From Acanthococcus lagerstroemiae (taxonomy: Eukaryota > Arthropoda > Insecta > Hemiptera > Eriococcidae), in assembly GCA_031841125.1 (NCBI GenBank), contig CM063114.1:41003574-41067573 (forward strand): a stretch of 64,000 bases of DNA, read 5' to 3'. The notes beneath the pieces were generated by a model. It was given only the letters and a program-made list of their open reading frames with translations. It was not told the origin of the DNA and ran no database searches. Made by a program: the position numbers and the translations under genes. Below, piece by piece: positions 12,112-23,787 of this stretch. The number at the start of each line of letters is the position of its first letter. Position 1 is the stretch's first letter.

Positions 12112-13480
12112 GTGCATAATGTAGGAAAAATCTCATCAATTCATCTTCACAATGATGTTGCTACGAAACTAGTAGGTACCTTAAACTCTGATCGAACATC
12201 ATTAGCTCTACGGCACATTCCAAAATCGTGGAAGGGTGTGAGAGTAGTGTTTTTTCCTAAAACAGGCAGAGACCCCTGTAAAGCCAAGGGTGGGGCCGGG
12301 CCCTCTTGGCCAAAGTCAGAGAGGAACTAGACCACTTACAAAGGCTCGTGTGGGTGATGACAACGGGGACAATGAGAACGGCGCCGACTAAGGCACTGGA
12401 AAGGCTCATAAACTTGCCACCACTTCACACTGCTATAGGAGCAGCTGCGATAATGGGGGCTTATCGTCTAGGTCAACCAAACATTCAGGCCCAAAAAATA
12501 GGTCACAGAAGGATATGGGAGATGGCGGCGACGATGAACAAATGCTTTGGGATGCCGAAGGATAGAATTGCGATGGAATACTTCTTTGACAAGCCGTACC
12601 GTGCACTAATACCCACACGGAAGGCATGGGAAAAGAGGTGGCCAAGCATTCTAGGAAAAGAGGAGAATGTGTGGTTTGCAGATACCTCTAAGCACGATCA
12701 AGGAGTAAGAATCGGAATCACGAATGCAAAAGGCGCTGACAACTATTCAACGGCACTGGGTGAGGGCGTCACTATCCTCCAAGCAGAGGTAACGGCGATC
12801 ACGGTGGCCATTGATACAAGTCAGCAGAAGGGCCTTGTTAATAAGCAGATCTATATCTGTACAGGCAGTCAATCGGCTACTAAGGCACTATCGTCACAGC
12901 AAACTACATCCCTGGCGGTGGCGGAGTGTGTTAACAAATTATACACCCTTGCTCAGGAGAAACGTGTCACCATATTGTGGACACCGGGACAGAGCGGTAT
13001 AAAAGGGAACATGATCGCTGGCAAGCTAGTGATGGAGCGCATAAAAAAGGAACTGGCAACACCCAGGCCGTGTCTTCCTATAGCATACAGCGTCAAAATC
13101 CAAAGTAAAGACTTGGATGAGTAAGCCAGACGGAAGTGGCATGAAAGTCAGCAAAACACTGATAGAGGACGCCCCCAGTAAGTATGCCAAGTTCCTATTA
13201 GGGCTTGACAGGAAACATGCAAGGCTCATGGTCGGACTACTAACTGGTCATGGGCCCACAAAACACATGTGGTATAAAATAGAAGTTGTGAAAAACGGCT
13301 CTTGTAGGTATTGTGGAAAAGAGGAAGAAACCTCTATCCATATCATACGTCAATGCTCAGCAACAGCCAGGACAAGACACGAAGCACTAGAACTAGAGTA
13401 TCCAGCATCCAGTGATGTCAAAGGGATAGGGCTCAGTAAAATTCTCACTTTGGCTAGAAAAGTGAGGCTGCTGAGCTGAT
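12112..13480 (+). mobile_element. I-group (RNase H-bearing) LINE remnant with internal RT deletion
   Basis: Three consecutive pieces read in LINE order. At 12112-12300, IPKSWKGVRVVFFPKTGRDP matches the start of a reverse transcriptase. At 12306-13124, LQRLVWVMTTGTMRTAPTKA matches the segment after the RT, followed by an RNase H-like domain (WFADTSKHDQG, ILQAEVTAI, GSQSATKAL, ILWTPGQSGIKGN). At 13117-13479, LLTGHGPTKHMWYKI and a CRYC...H...C knuckle match the C-terminal domain. The RT core, including the catalytic YADD box, is missing between the first two pieces, and a frame change occurs near 13115. In the RNase H segment several acidic catalytic positions are replaced (GSQ for the usual DSQ, GNM for GNE). 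Dead copy. Confidence 0.8.
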
Positions 13481-16400
13481 CCTTAATAGCAACTTGAGGA
13501 ATAGTGCAATGGACTACAAAGTCAGAGCACTCGGCCGCGCCATCTCACACACAAATGAATGAAATAGGTTCTTATCAGATTGTTCGGTGTCTTCTCCAAA
13601 GATATTGTCCTCTCAAAACATTATCATCAATTCACACTAGTAAAATCCACAATCTTCACTCTAGTCAACTTTATTCAAGACTTATTGAATCATTTTGATT
13701 AACTTCCAGGGTGGAAATGCAGATCAGAGAACATTTCTAACATCATATTAATCACCTCAATTTCCACACTGAGAACATTTTAAAAACTAATCGAAATACA
13801 AGAACAAAAATGGTCCACAGAAACATTTACCGTTGTTCGTACAGATACTCAACTATTTCGTGTACTTTTTTCAGATTCACAGAAAGGAACTCATCGCACT
13901 TTTCGTTATTTTGAAAATTTAAACACTCATGAGATAGAGTTGCGGCAAGTAAGCGTAATATTATAGTACGGAAAGTATCATATTTTCATATTTTTATCAT
14001 TTTTATCTTCATTGGTTCCGGAGATATATGACAAAAAAAAAACGAAGACCCATAAGTAGGGTCGAAAACAGGGCTATTTGGAAAGACCCTGTCTATATTA
14101 AAATTTTTTTTTTCTGTTTGTTTCATTCAAATCCTCAATGGCTATTTCTTACAATTTTTAGGCTGCCGGAGACGGCTCCATACAGGTTTGCATCTCATCG
14201 GTCGACTATGAATAGAACTGTTTACTGAGAGAGTGCAGTCGTCCAATGTCGATTTCGAATCTGGTTCTGGGTTTTCCTGCAGCACGCCCAGCGCCTGGTA
14301 TTGAAAATAGAACCGGTTGACGCGTTGATGGATTCGGGCAAAAATCATAATTTTTTCTCTGGCTTACACTTTTTGACGTCGATGCGAGTTTGTGTAACCA
14401 CACTTTTAATACACACCAGTTTTTCACGCCGATTTCATACTCACATTCTTTCTTTTTATGCCAGTACTATGTATAGTTATATTTATAATATTAATTTAAG
14501 TATCGTTTTCGTGCAGATCTGTGCACAATTCGTGTAATTTGAAAGCGTTTACAGCCAAATTAATTTGAGCGTGAGAGTAATAAATCAGTGGAACAGATGT
14601 GAGTCGCTAAAATCAGTTTGAGAACTGATAATGAGAGTAATAAGTCAAGTACGCTTTCATAAGTGGAGACAGAGAAGAATCTGGGGGGCTAAACCCTCAC
14701 AGTTGCCTCAAATGTTTGTTTCTCCCTCACTGGAAGAGCAAGCACATACATTGGGATCTTCGATATGTAGACGGGTTCTTTCTAGAACGCACCAAGTCCA
14801 AAATTACAAGGTTTAGGTTACGGATGACATCTCAAATAAAATGGTCGGCTACTGATAGGTTTCTATAGCCAGGAAAATTAGAGTTTGAGTTAGACAAAAA
14901 AGGCCAGCAAAGAATTGTTTCAGAATTCTTTCGGGACTAGCTTCTTCGTGAATACAACGAAAGTCCTCCGTCTTAGCGGTAGAACTTTTTTTTTTCCAAG
15001 GAGCTGCTGCACGTTTCCTTCAGTATTCCTCAGAATTTCGGAAAATATTGACTTTCGGCGAAAACTTTTCAACCAAAAATTGTTCCTCATTAAATTTTAC
15101 ACAAGAGAGATATCTTACAATTTTTTTGTCATGGTCCCCAAAATGCCTTGAATCAGGGGTGTAAAGTAACTCTCTATTTTCTCGTAGATTAGCACCAGCT
15201 TCATGGCAGTTTTTTAATAGACATGTGGGAACAGAAGAGATGCAAATCATCACCGGACCTGTTTCTACATCCACCCACCCCAGAATTATGGCCTACCCCT
15301 CCTGCCATTAGATACGCCCCAATGGGAAACGTGTTATTTTTAGTTTTTCGTGGTGAGGGGGTGGTCAAAAATGACTTTTTATTACAGTCTTTAAAACCTT
15401 CATTGTTAGAAATCATGGAATCGAGTTACCGGCTGGGAGCGTTTCGATGTCACAGAATTCTATTTTGATATTAATTTGACTGTAAATTGTAAATTAAGAT
15501 GCCAAAAACGAGACGAGGGCCCAGGAATTTCATAAAATGAATGCCGTTTTATATATTTACAGGGCTTCTGTGGCAATTTGGCTCCAAATTGTAAATGTGA
15601 AGAGGGAGTTTAAAATTGATAATGCAATATGGCTATTGTCTTGTAGGTTTAAAAGGGTTACTGAATTTAAGTTTGATGAATTTTGCTCCTAATTTGCGAA
15701 CTATGGCATTCAAGAAGTAGGGGTTGAAGATTTCATACTATGCGATCTGCTTATCGTGTCAGGTTTACAGGGTCGTTTACTCATTACTGGTCTTTTCTTA
15801 CTTTGAACAGAACTTCCTGTACCAAAAAGCAAGAAAGATGTAAGCTTTCGGCTACGGTATTTTCATAAATGGGAAAGGGAGGAGGGAGGAGATATGCTGT
15901 TGGATACTGAAGCTCTTCTGAGTCATTTCTGCATCTGTGTTCTTTATCTCTATGAAATTCCAAAATGGCAGGATGAATCTCAACATCTGAATGTTAGCTA
16001 TCTAGTTTGTTTTCCTCCAAACACACGGAGAGAAGAAAAATTGATTCGACTTTTGAATGGTGGCTCTATACAGGATAAAAATAAGTTTTAAAAGATTCTG
16101 AAGAAAAAAATTGGAAGAGGAGAAATGCAGGTAAAATGCATATTCTTTACCCGACATGTTGATTTATATAGTAAAAAAATTTACCTGACATATTTTTAAG
16201 CTTGAAATTTGCTTAAATCAGCAAGAGATTTAGCGAAGAATCGAGACGGTTGAAGAGGTGAGGGGTTGAAGTATTTTCAGGTGATAAGACTTACTTCAAA
16301 AAGAAAAAATATTCATCATGGGTTGCTTGTAAATACGCATTTTTGAAAATCCAAGAGTAGTTTTCATTCCTTTTTCTTGGGGGGGGGGCACCACCAATTT

Positions 16401-17340
16401 TTAGGAGAGGGGTTACAATACACCCTTGTAACATCTTCTCCCCTTCGATCAAACTCCAATGGTTTCGATATTAGCTAATATGAATCCGTGATCCGTTCAG
16501 AGATTGATTAGAAAAATAACGTAGCCTTCATAGCCGACCCCTTTTCTCATTTAAACGAGATGGTTCATGAGTTAAAAATAAAACAAAAACTGGCTAGCTT
16601 CACACTTCATTTTGAAAAATCAATAATCATGCCCCCCCCCCCACCAAGAAAATTATTAGAGCCAAGAAAGAATTTGAATGAATCACAGAAACCATATTTA
16701 GGACAGCTAACATCCTTTGAACAGAAAATGGCGAAGGAAATCTACAGAAGTATCAGTAGGGCGTGAAGTAAATTTTGGTCGTTAAAAACATATTCTCATA
16801 GGTTAACTACATTTTTTCAAGAATTATTTTCTTTGACTTTTCCAGATTCTCCAGGTCTATTTTTCTATTTTTTCTAGACTTTTTCTTTCGAGTAGAAAAG
16901 GAATTATGGATTTTCGCGAGACTTTTTTCCCCCTCGTGATCCTGATTATAACGCCAGCCAGAAAAAAGTACATGGCTCTGATAGTTTCTAAAGAGATTAA
17001 CTTCATTCTTCTTCAAGTGTGATCTTATTCAATAAATTTTGATAGAATATAAACTACGGACTAGTTTGTCATTTAGCGAATCAAAATTCCATGATTCGAA
17101 TGAAAATTCCACGACTTTTCCAGATTTTCCAGGAAATGGTAACCCTGCAATACTATTCAAACGATCTTACATACAAGGAGTTACTTGATGGCTATCAACT
17201 TCTATCATTGGAAGCTCGACGGAAAGTAGCCTCGATTTTGTTTATAAAGGCATCCCTGATGTCACAAATCTCTGAATCACGGTAACTGGGCGCGATTCAA
17301 AGTCATGTCCCAAAGCCCAGCTAGTCGTTCCTCTGATGTT
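13481..17340. other. Intergenic, no gene recognised
   Basis: No ORF of recognisable family. Near 17111-17143 the words TTCCACGACTTTTCCAGATT and GGTAACCCTG look like the right end of a hAT-type element. A related right end lies at about 27340-27386, but no matching left end was identified for either. Confidence 0.5.
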
Positions 17341-17359
17341 TTTTATCCCCCCCCCCCTC

Positions 17360-17805
17360 CCTAAGGACCAGTAATGTGTAAGAACTCTTCAGTTTCGAGA
17401 GAATTAGTCCTCAAAAAGTATCCTCCCCACCCCACTCTAGACTAGTAATTTATAAGAACTCCTCAGTTTTGAAAGGACTAGCTCATTATAACCAACTCCT
17501 CAACAAGTATCCAAGCATAGACATATTGGATCTGAAGGAAAGAAGTTCGTTGCAAAAACCTTGCAGGACCTGAGGTAAGTAAAGAAATAAAAGGTACAGC
17601 TGAAATAACCATTTACCCCCCCCCTCTCACTCTAGAACAGTAATTTATAAGAATTCCCCAGTTCCCAAAGGACTCTGGCTTATTGTAACCAACTCCTCAA
17701 AAAGTATCCCAGCTCGGACATATTAGATCTGAAAGGAAGAGGCTTGTTGCAAAAAAAAAAAAAACTGCAGGACCTGAGGTAAGTGAGTAAGTGATCCAGC
17801 TGAAA
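17360..17805. repeat. imperfect tandem duplication, period 195 bp, plus a partial unit
   Basis: The block beginning CTCTAGACTAGTAATTTATA at 17435 repeats at 17630 as CTCTAGAACAGTAATTTATA. Both units carry ACCAACTCCTCAA, an AGTATCC word, GACATATT, GATCTGAA and GCAGGACCTGAGGTAAGT in the same order. A partial unit (CAGTAATGTGTAAGAACTC) precedes them at about 17369. Poly(C) tracts and a poly(A) run mark the unit junctions. Confidence 0.8.
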
Positions 17806-18107
17806 TAGCCAAAGTGCGAATGTTTGTGTTTATACTTGACAGAGACGAAATTTGACTTTCAGTAATTGAATTTTCAAGAATCCTAACACTTTTGTCTGAA
17901 CAACCTGCAAATGAATCAGGACAATGAAAGCAATGTGGCTTGAAAGAGCAGAAATCCCGGAGGTCTGTATCCCCCTTGCAACTTCGTCAAATACGTTTTT
18001 TTCCTAATTTTAGCTCCCCCCCCTCCACCATCCAGCTCACTTAACCCAACTCACTTTAGCCCACAGTCTAGATGAGCCGCGAAGCGGGTCAGCTAGTTAC
18101 ACATACG

Positions 18108-18973
18108 AGGAGCGATTTTCCAAAACGGACTGTCCATTTTTTTCGAATCTCGTTTTTTGGCGCCATCTGGTGGAGGATACTGTCAGGCACATACCTACAC
18201 CATCAAACTACCTATTTGCAGCGTTTAAACCTCTATAGAAAGCCAAAAGAATTTCACATTAAAAAATAAAGTTGTTCCAAAACGGCCTTAATCAAAAATT
18301 ACGCTACTAGTGGGGAAAAAGAGCGTTACCGCGAGTTCTGTCGAATTCTGCAACTAAACAAGCGTAAACGCGCAGGGGCGTAGCCACCGGAGGGGGGCTG
18401 ACCCCCCTAGCATCAGCCGAAAATATGAAAAAATTAAAATTAATTCTGGTAATAGTAAGTATTACACATGTAATGTTGCAAAAGTGAAACGAACACCCCC
18501 CCCCCCCATTCATACCAAGTCTGGCTACGCTACTGTAAACGCGTTTTTGGCCCATTCGTACCGTACAATATTTTTTTATATAAGTGCACGGAGACAAATT
18601 TTTTCCCTGGAGATTTCTTTAAAAATATTAATAATGTCTCTTTTTTCGTAAATATCAACTGATTGAACGTTAACGAAAACAAAGCAGACGATACAAAATA
18701 AAATATATTCACTCAACATTCTGCTTCTAAATTCAGCATAAAAAATCATTCCAAAACGGCCTCCGTCCAGGTACCTTACTTCGTGACGCATTCACGTACA
18801 CATGGCGCAACAAAAACGAAATATTTAAACGAGAGGTGTTCCAATAAGTGTTCTACTAGGCAACCAGTCCATCACCCAAGATTTTTAAATCACATAACTC
18901 CGTGTACGAAGTTTTTATCACCTTCTGTAAAATATGCAAAAGTGGACAGAGTCCGTTTTGGAAAATCGCTCCT
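18108..18973. mobile_element. TIR element with AGGAGCGATTTTCCAAAACGG ends
   Basis: The left end AGGAGCGATTTTCCAAAACG (from 18108) and the reverse complement of the right end (to 18973) match through AGGAGCGATTTTCCAAAACGGACT and then GTCCA. Two further TTCCAAAACGGCC motifs lie internally near 18275 and 18750. The element is non-coding, about 866 bp, and contains a later hAT MITE at 18373-18535. The target duplication and superfamily are unresolved. Confidence 0.75.
18373..18535. mobile_element. hAT MITE with perfect 8-bp target duplication
   Basis: It starts CAGGGGCGTAGCCA and ends TGGCTACGCTACTG. The octamer TAAACGCG flanks both sides (18365-18372 and 18536-18543), an exact target-site duplication of hAT length. 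The interior has a poly(C) run and no ORF. Confidence 0.93.
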
Positions 18974-19659
18974 TATATAATAGGCCTATATGAATACTAT
19001 GAGGTATTGATGATTTTGGAATATTTCTTGGTCGATTATCTCGGTCAGTCATGATCCTAGGACAATAGTGAAAGAGACCTTTTTTGTAGAGAATTTTATG
19101 CTCTTTAATCTAGGTAAGAAGTATTTTCGCATATAAATCAATATTTGTGGAGTTACGGGCAAAAAACTGTTTCTCGGCGCGGTTTTTCAGCTCTAGAAGG
19201 TCATGCTCACCCTTGCGGAGCGGGGGTTTTTAGTATGTTTATTAGGGAGTTGTCCTTGAGAATCATGCCAAGTTTCAACTCTGCCGCAATTTTTCCCTTT
19301 ATATTTTTAGGTCTAATATTCCTGGACTATTTATCATTTAGTTTATTTTCAAGAGTGATTTTTCTATTCTTAAACTATTCTAGTCGTGTGCCCAAAATTT
19401 CATCAGAACCAAAATGCCAAAAGGAAGTTCAACTTGAAAAATAAGAAGAGGAAAGCGATAATTTTTTAACAAAAGTGTTTGTTCCCACGATTCCCAACGC
19501 ACAAATAAATTTAAAAAAAAAAAAAAAAAGTAACTCATTGCGAGCCGAGCTTGTATGAAGATTATTTGCATTTCCATTGCGAAATTTGCGTTTTTCAGAT
19601 GAGAAGTTTGCGATTCTGAAAAAATTAGTTGGTAACCCTAAATAAGTCGTTCTTAGGGC
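18974..19659. other. Intergenic, no gene recognised
   Basis: No gene recognised. One long A-run lies near 19511-19528. Confidence 0.5.
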
Positions 19660-19739
19660 GGGGCATAGGCGCTCACAAACGTGGGTGTGTGGGTGAGTGA
19701 TTACCCATATTAAAAAAATACGTCGGTAAAATCACCCAC

Positions 19740-19772
<33 letters not shown>

Positions 19773-20116
19773 GGGAAATATTGAGGAAAAAAATGCCAAA
19801 TTCAAGGTATTAGGTACATGTAATATTTTATTATAAGCAATATTTTTTGGTTTTGTTTCAAAATTAAACATAATACACTCTATTCTATTTTGATGTTCTT
19901 TTATGCTTTCAGTTTATCCAAATGCGTTTTTATAAAATCATTTTTCAGGATGTTTGTAAATGAATGAAAATTGCGCTAAATGTAACCAGCTGGAAAATTC
20001 CGGCATTTCGACACCCATATTGTCTTTTGAGGGAGGGGCCAGGGGGACAATGATAAAGGGGAAACAACGGTCAATACTCACCCACGTAAATTTTGAAAAG
20101 TCAGCGTCTATGGGGC
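19660..20116. mobile_element. Probable MITE (GGGGCATAGGCGCT ends)
   Basis: The left end GGGGCATAGGCGCTCACAAA and the reverse complement of the right end (GCCCCATAGACGCTGAC) are similar. Both are followed inside by ACGTGGGTG or a close form. The ends merge into G-rich flanks, so no target duplication could be assigned. The interior contains a 28-base A-run and no ORF of interest. Confidence 0.55.
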
Positions 20117-20329
20117 GGGGGGGAGGTTTTTACATAGGCATGGGGATCCAAATGTAAATGTAGTTTAGATCACTTTTCTCGAACATTATTGCACGTTCAG
20201 TTACGGTGCTCTGCCAGGAAAATGTCGATACATGTAGGGGTCAAGTTACTCGTAGATTGGTGTCGATCACTGATTAGTAACGTCGGAATGAACACCAATT
20301 CATTAATGATTTAATGGTAGTAGGATTGT

Positions 20330-21340
20330 ATCATGAAGCCGATATCACTGGCCTTCACATCAGACGATACCACGTAGATATACGACACCACAACCGCGCA
20401 CGTGCCCAGTTGTTCCAACGAAATTCCCTTCACCCGAAACCAAATTTCAAGGACCCCCAAACGTGCCCTAGCTCTTTCGATTCGGCTACCCGATTTCGGC
20501 GACACGCGGTAACACTTCGAGCAGGTACAATTCCGCTGGAACCGGGTAATAACAAGGCGGACAGGGAGGGGGAGGGGAGGGCGCGAGAAACATACGCATG
20601 CAAATACCTGATTTCAGAGCATTTCGTACCCGCGATCACCAGACAGGATAACACCGACAATCAGTTAACTGTAAGCGATCAACCGATTCGACAGGAGGGG
20701 TAAAAAAAAGAAATAATCCGACACACATACAATCACGTCATCGTACACGAATCGGACCGATTACGTACGTCAGACATACGACAAAAACGAACACGAAACA
20801 CAAACGGTGTATCGCTTTTCGGCAAAGCGTTTTCCAGTCCCACACAATGGTCAGAAAAACCGAGCAAAAACAACGATACACAATGGCGGCGGCGGCGGCG
20901 AGAAGAAATGGCGAAAAGTAACATCGAACGGTACACGGCGGTTGCGGGCAGGTCGCTAACTGACTGATTCTGCACCGTCAGCAGTCCCCCGGTCAACATG
21001 TCAACATTTTCGGCGTATAGGCCGCCGCTGTTTACACTCCGATCAAGTACACATCCACATCGGCGGTGCTCGATTGGCGAACACACATTCGTGTATACAA
21101 AGTGCGAGCACACACACGCGGACACGCGTTTTTTATTCTGCGAAAACTGCAATCATTTCGGCCGTACGATCATCTGTACAATGGCTCGGCGCTCGGTCCG
21201 CTTCGCTCGGGATGTGCTGGCTGTACGGTCTACGGAGAACTCGCACATACACACACGACCACACGAATTGAAAATATGCGACACTGCCACACTGTGCGAC
21301 ACACTACAACACGCACGTCACGTGTTTCTACTTCACTTGT
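20330..21340. promoter_or_regulatory. CpG-rich block, possible promoter/5' exon region
   Basis: About 1 kb with clearly more C, G and CpG than its surroundings, including a GCG triplet run at about 20885-20900, several ACGT and TACGTA words, and CACA-rich microsatellite-like stretches (about 21100-21290). No convincing ORF is present. In insects such blocks often mark promoter/5'UTR regions, so it may belong to a gene whose coding exons lie elsewhere. That is inference; no TATA box or initiator was assigned. Confidence 0.35.
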
Positions 21341-21861
21341 TAATGCCTTAACGGTTACCACAATCATCTATTGCAATTTCAGGAAATTAGATTCATTGAC
21401 GTTAACAATTTTATTTGAGCAACGGACTCTTTCTAGATTACCAGTGTAGTTAACACTCCCGTCGCTATTTCCTTTTCACAGTTCCCACATGCGAAGGACA
21501 TTTTTCTTTTTCGGTGTCTTTCTTCGGCGCGAGGTGAAGAAGGGCAACGATACAGATACATTACCGAAGAGAAAAAAACCGGTATTCATCTATGGATCGT
21601 ATTCGGAGACAGAGTCAACCCTTAGTCTGTACGATCCTATCTGAAGATGAACAATCCCTCTCATCTACATTTATACATAATTATGCAAGTACCGGGTTCG
21701 AAAGTGCACCTTTACATACATAATTTCGGAATGCTATCGCGTCGAAAATCAATTAACGTATTCATTTTAATAAGCCCGCAGATGAGCATTAATAAAGAGA
21801 CACAAACTCGACGTGTTACCAAATGATACAACTTATCGACAACGAAAAAGAACAAAAAAAG

Positions 21862-22141
21862 AAGATATGTTACGTATACTGTCATAGAATGCTAACGGCC
21901 TGCTCCACAGGAAGGCAGAACAATTGCAAATTACAATTCCTGGAGGCGGGAAAGATTGATATCGCTCTGGTTTCGGAGACCCATCTACACCTAACCAAAC
22001 GCCACAGCATCAAGTTTCGCGGATACCGAACGTACACTTGCCACCACCCAGGCGATGTCACCCACGGAGGCTCCGCCATACTAATCTGCCAAAACCTAGT
22101 GCACTACCAACTTACGAATTACGAAACACAGCACCTGCAAG
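21862..22141 (+). mobile_element. Jockey-type LINE endonuclease, N-terminal half
   Basis: Translation gives CKLQFLEAGKIDIALVSETHL, then IKFRGYRTYTCHHPGD, then THGGSAILI. This is the first half of the apurinic/apyrimidinic-type endonuclease domain of Jockey-clade LINEs, with the conserved ETH catalytic box. The frame is interrupted at 22142 by a hAT MITE, resumes for a few codons at 22481-22503 and then is broken by a much larger insertion. The downstream half lies at 26648-26975. Confidence 0.82.
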
Positions 22142-22480
22142 CAGGACTGGAATGTTTATTTTCAACTTTTTATCAACTTCTTTTCTAAAAATGAAAAAAT
22201 TCGGACTCGTAGGGCGGTGGCACCTGTGGACCGTACTTCTAGCGTTCTAGCGATACTAGACCCATGCCTAGCTCGCAGGTGCGAGCATCGTCTGAACTCT
22301 TAACTCTGAAGCATTTGACATTCGAGTTTAACTTCTGTGAACGTGAACTACGACTGGAATGGAACGGAAGTTGGAAGTTGATAGTTCGAAGTTGAAAGGT
22401 CAGAAGTTGGAAGTGGAAAAATTTTTTTTTCAGAAGGTTAAGTGGAAGCGGAATTTTTTATTCCAACTTTTCCAGCCCTG
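22142..22480. mobile_element. hAT MITE inserted in the Jockey endonuclease
   Basis: The termini are CAGGACTGGAA on the left and TTCCAGCCCTG on the right. The octamer CCTGCAAG flanks both sides (22134-22141 and 22481-22488), an exact target duplication. Removing one copy with the element restores the endonuclease reading frame. The interior is rich in GAAGTTGGAAG-like words near the right end. Confidence 0.93.
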
Positions 22481-23020
22481 CCTGCAAGTTACATGCATTC
22501 GGTCGTGTCACGGCGATGGAGCGCTAGTGTATTTCATCCCGTTTTGTGTACTTCCACTTTTGGCCACCATTTGTAAAGTAGATGGCGCGCTATGTATTTC
22601 ATCCCGTTTCGGTAGCTTCTGCATTCGCCGGTCTTGGATTGAGTCCCAAATTGGTTATTTTAATGGAATTCAGTTCCGGGTTATCGGGGGCTCATTAATA
22701 TGCGTATTCGAATTGAGTCCCGGGTATCGGAGCCCATTACTTGTAGTATGCGAATTTTTATTTTTTATTTTTTATTCAATTATTTTTTGGTATACTCGTA
22801 CAACTACTTCTTCTCCCCTGGTACTTTACAATTGTTTCTCGTGCCAGGGGAGTCGGGGGTTCACAATCTGAGGATAAGTATATTTATGCTTACTCTACTG
22901 GTGTACAGTGTCTCTATATTACTTAATATTAACTTAATCCGATTTAGTTTAATTTCATTTTATTTATTTACTTTATGTTATTTATTTATTTTTATTTTTT
23001 ATCATTGTTATTGTTATTGC

Positions 23021-23052
23021 TACTATTATTATTATTATTATTATTATTATTA
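23021..23052. repeat. (ATT)n microsatellite
   Basis: Uninterrupted ATT triplets. A (TTG)n tract follows at about 23118-23136. The leucine-rich ORFs here are translations of the repeat, not genes. Confidence 0.9.
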
Positions 23053-23663
23053 GGCACGACCATTAGTGTCGGTGTGATTCCCTTTGTGTTGCCACTTGAA
23101 TTCTGTGTCCATACTGTTGTTGTTGTTGTTGTTGTGGTTAATGTTTTTCTAATCCTTATTGTGACTGTTTGTTGTGTATTTTACCCGTGTGATTTAAGTG
23201 TGTTATTATTTAGTGTGATGTTCCTTATTTCTTATTTTGTGCCTATTGCACCTAGATAGAAGCTGGTTATTGTTATCAAGTCCTGTTAGTGTGATTTAAG
23301 TGTGCTCTTACCCAATTACCATTTTTTATACTTTTATTATATTCTACTATATTTATTTATTTTTATATCATTATTATTTTTATAATATTTCTATTCTATT
23401 TAATTATTTAATCTATTCTATTCTTTATATTTTCTATTTCTATTCTTTATATTTTCTAGTGATTCTGTTCATTATCTTGTGCCCATAGCACCCAACATTT
23501 GCCCATACGATTCTCTCTTTTGAAATTATTCCTATATAATAAAATGTAATAATAATCAACACAATGGCCCCCATTCGGACCACTAGGTCATCGGGGGGTC
23601 ATCGGCAAAACTGTCGCGTTATTATAGAATTGTGCAAATTGAAATTGAATAAATTGAAATTGA

Positions 23664-23684
23664 AATTATTATTATTATTACTAC

Positions 23685-23724
<40 letters not shown>

Positions 23725-23787
23725 GTCGTTGTTGTTATTATTGTTACTACCGTATTCTTAATATTACCATTACTATTACTACTATTA
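23664..23787 (-). repeat. TAA-type trinucleotide tail of the R1-clade LINE
   Basis: ATT triplets on the plus strand (TAA/AAT on the minus strand), with a few GTT and ACT variants, start immediately after the stop codon of the minus-strand LINE ORF (23788-23790). The position at the LINE 3' end suggests a TAA-repeat tail like that of some I/R1-group elements, rather than a random microsatellite. Confidence 0.7.

Noticed and set aside
20314..21449. Several overlapping ORFs of 65-139 codons
   Set aside because: CpG-rich DNA has fewer stop codons; the ORFs overlap in many frames and carry no domain.
22975..23259. Leucine/valine-rich ORF
   Set aside because: Translation of (ATT)n and (GTT)n microsatellites.
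23564..23761. ORF with a poly-leucine run
   Set aside because: Translation of the trinucleotide tail of the R1-clade LINE.
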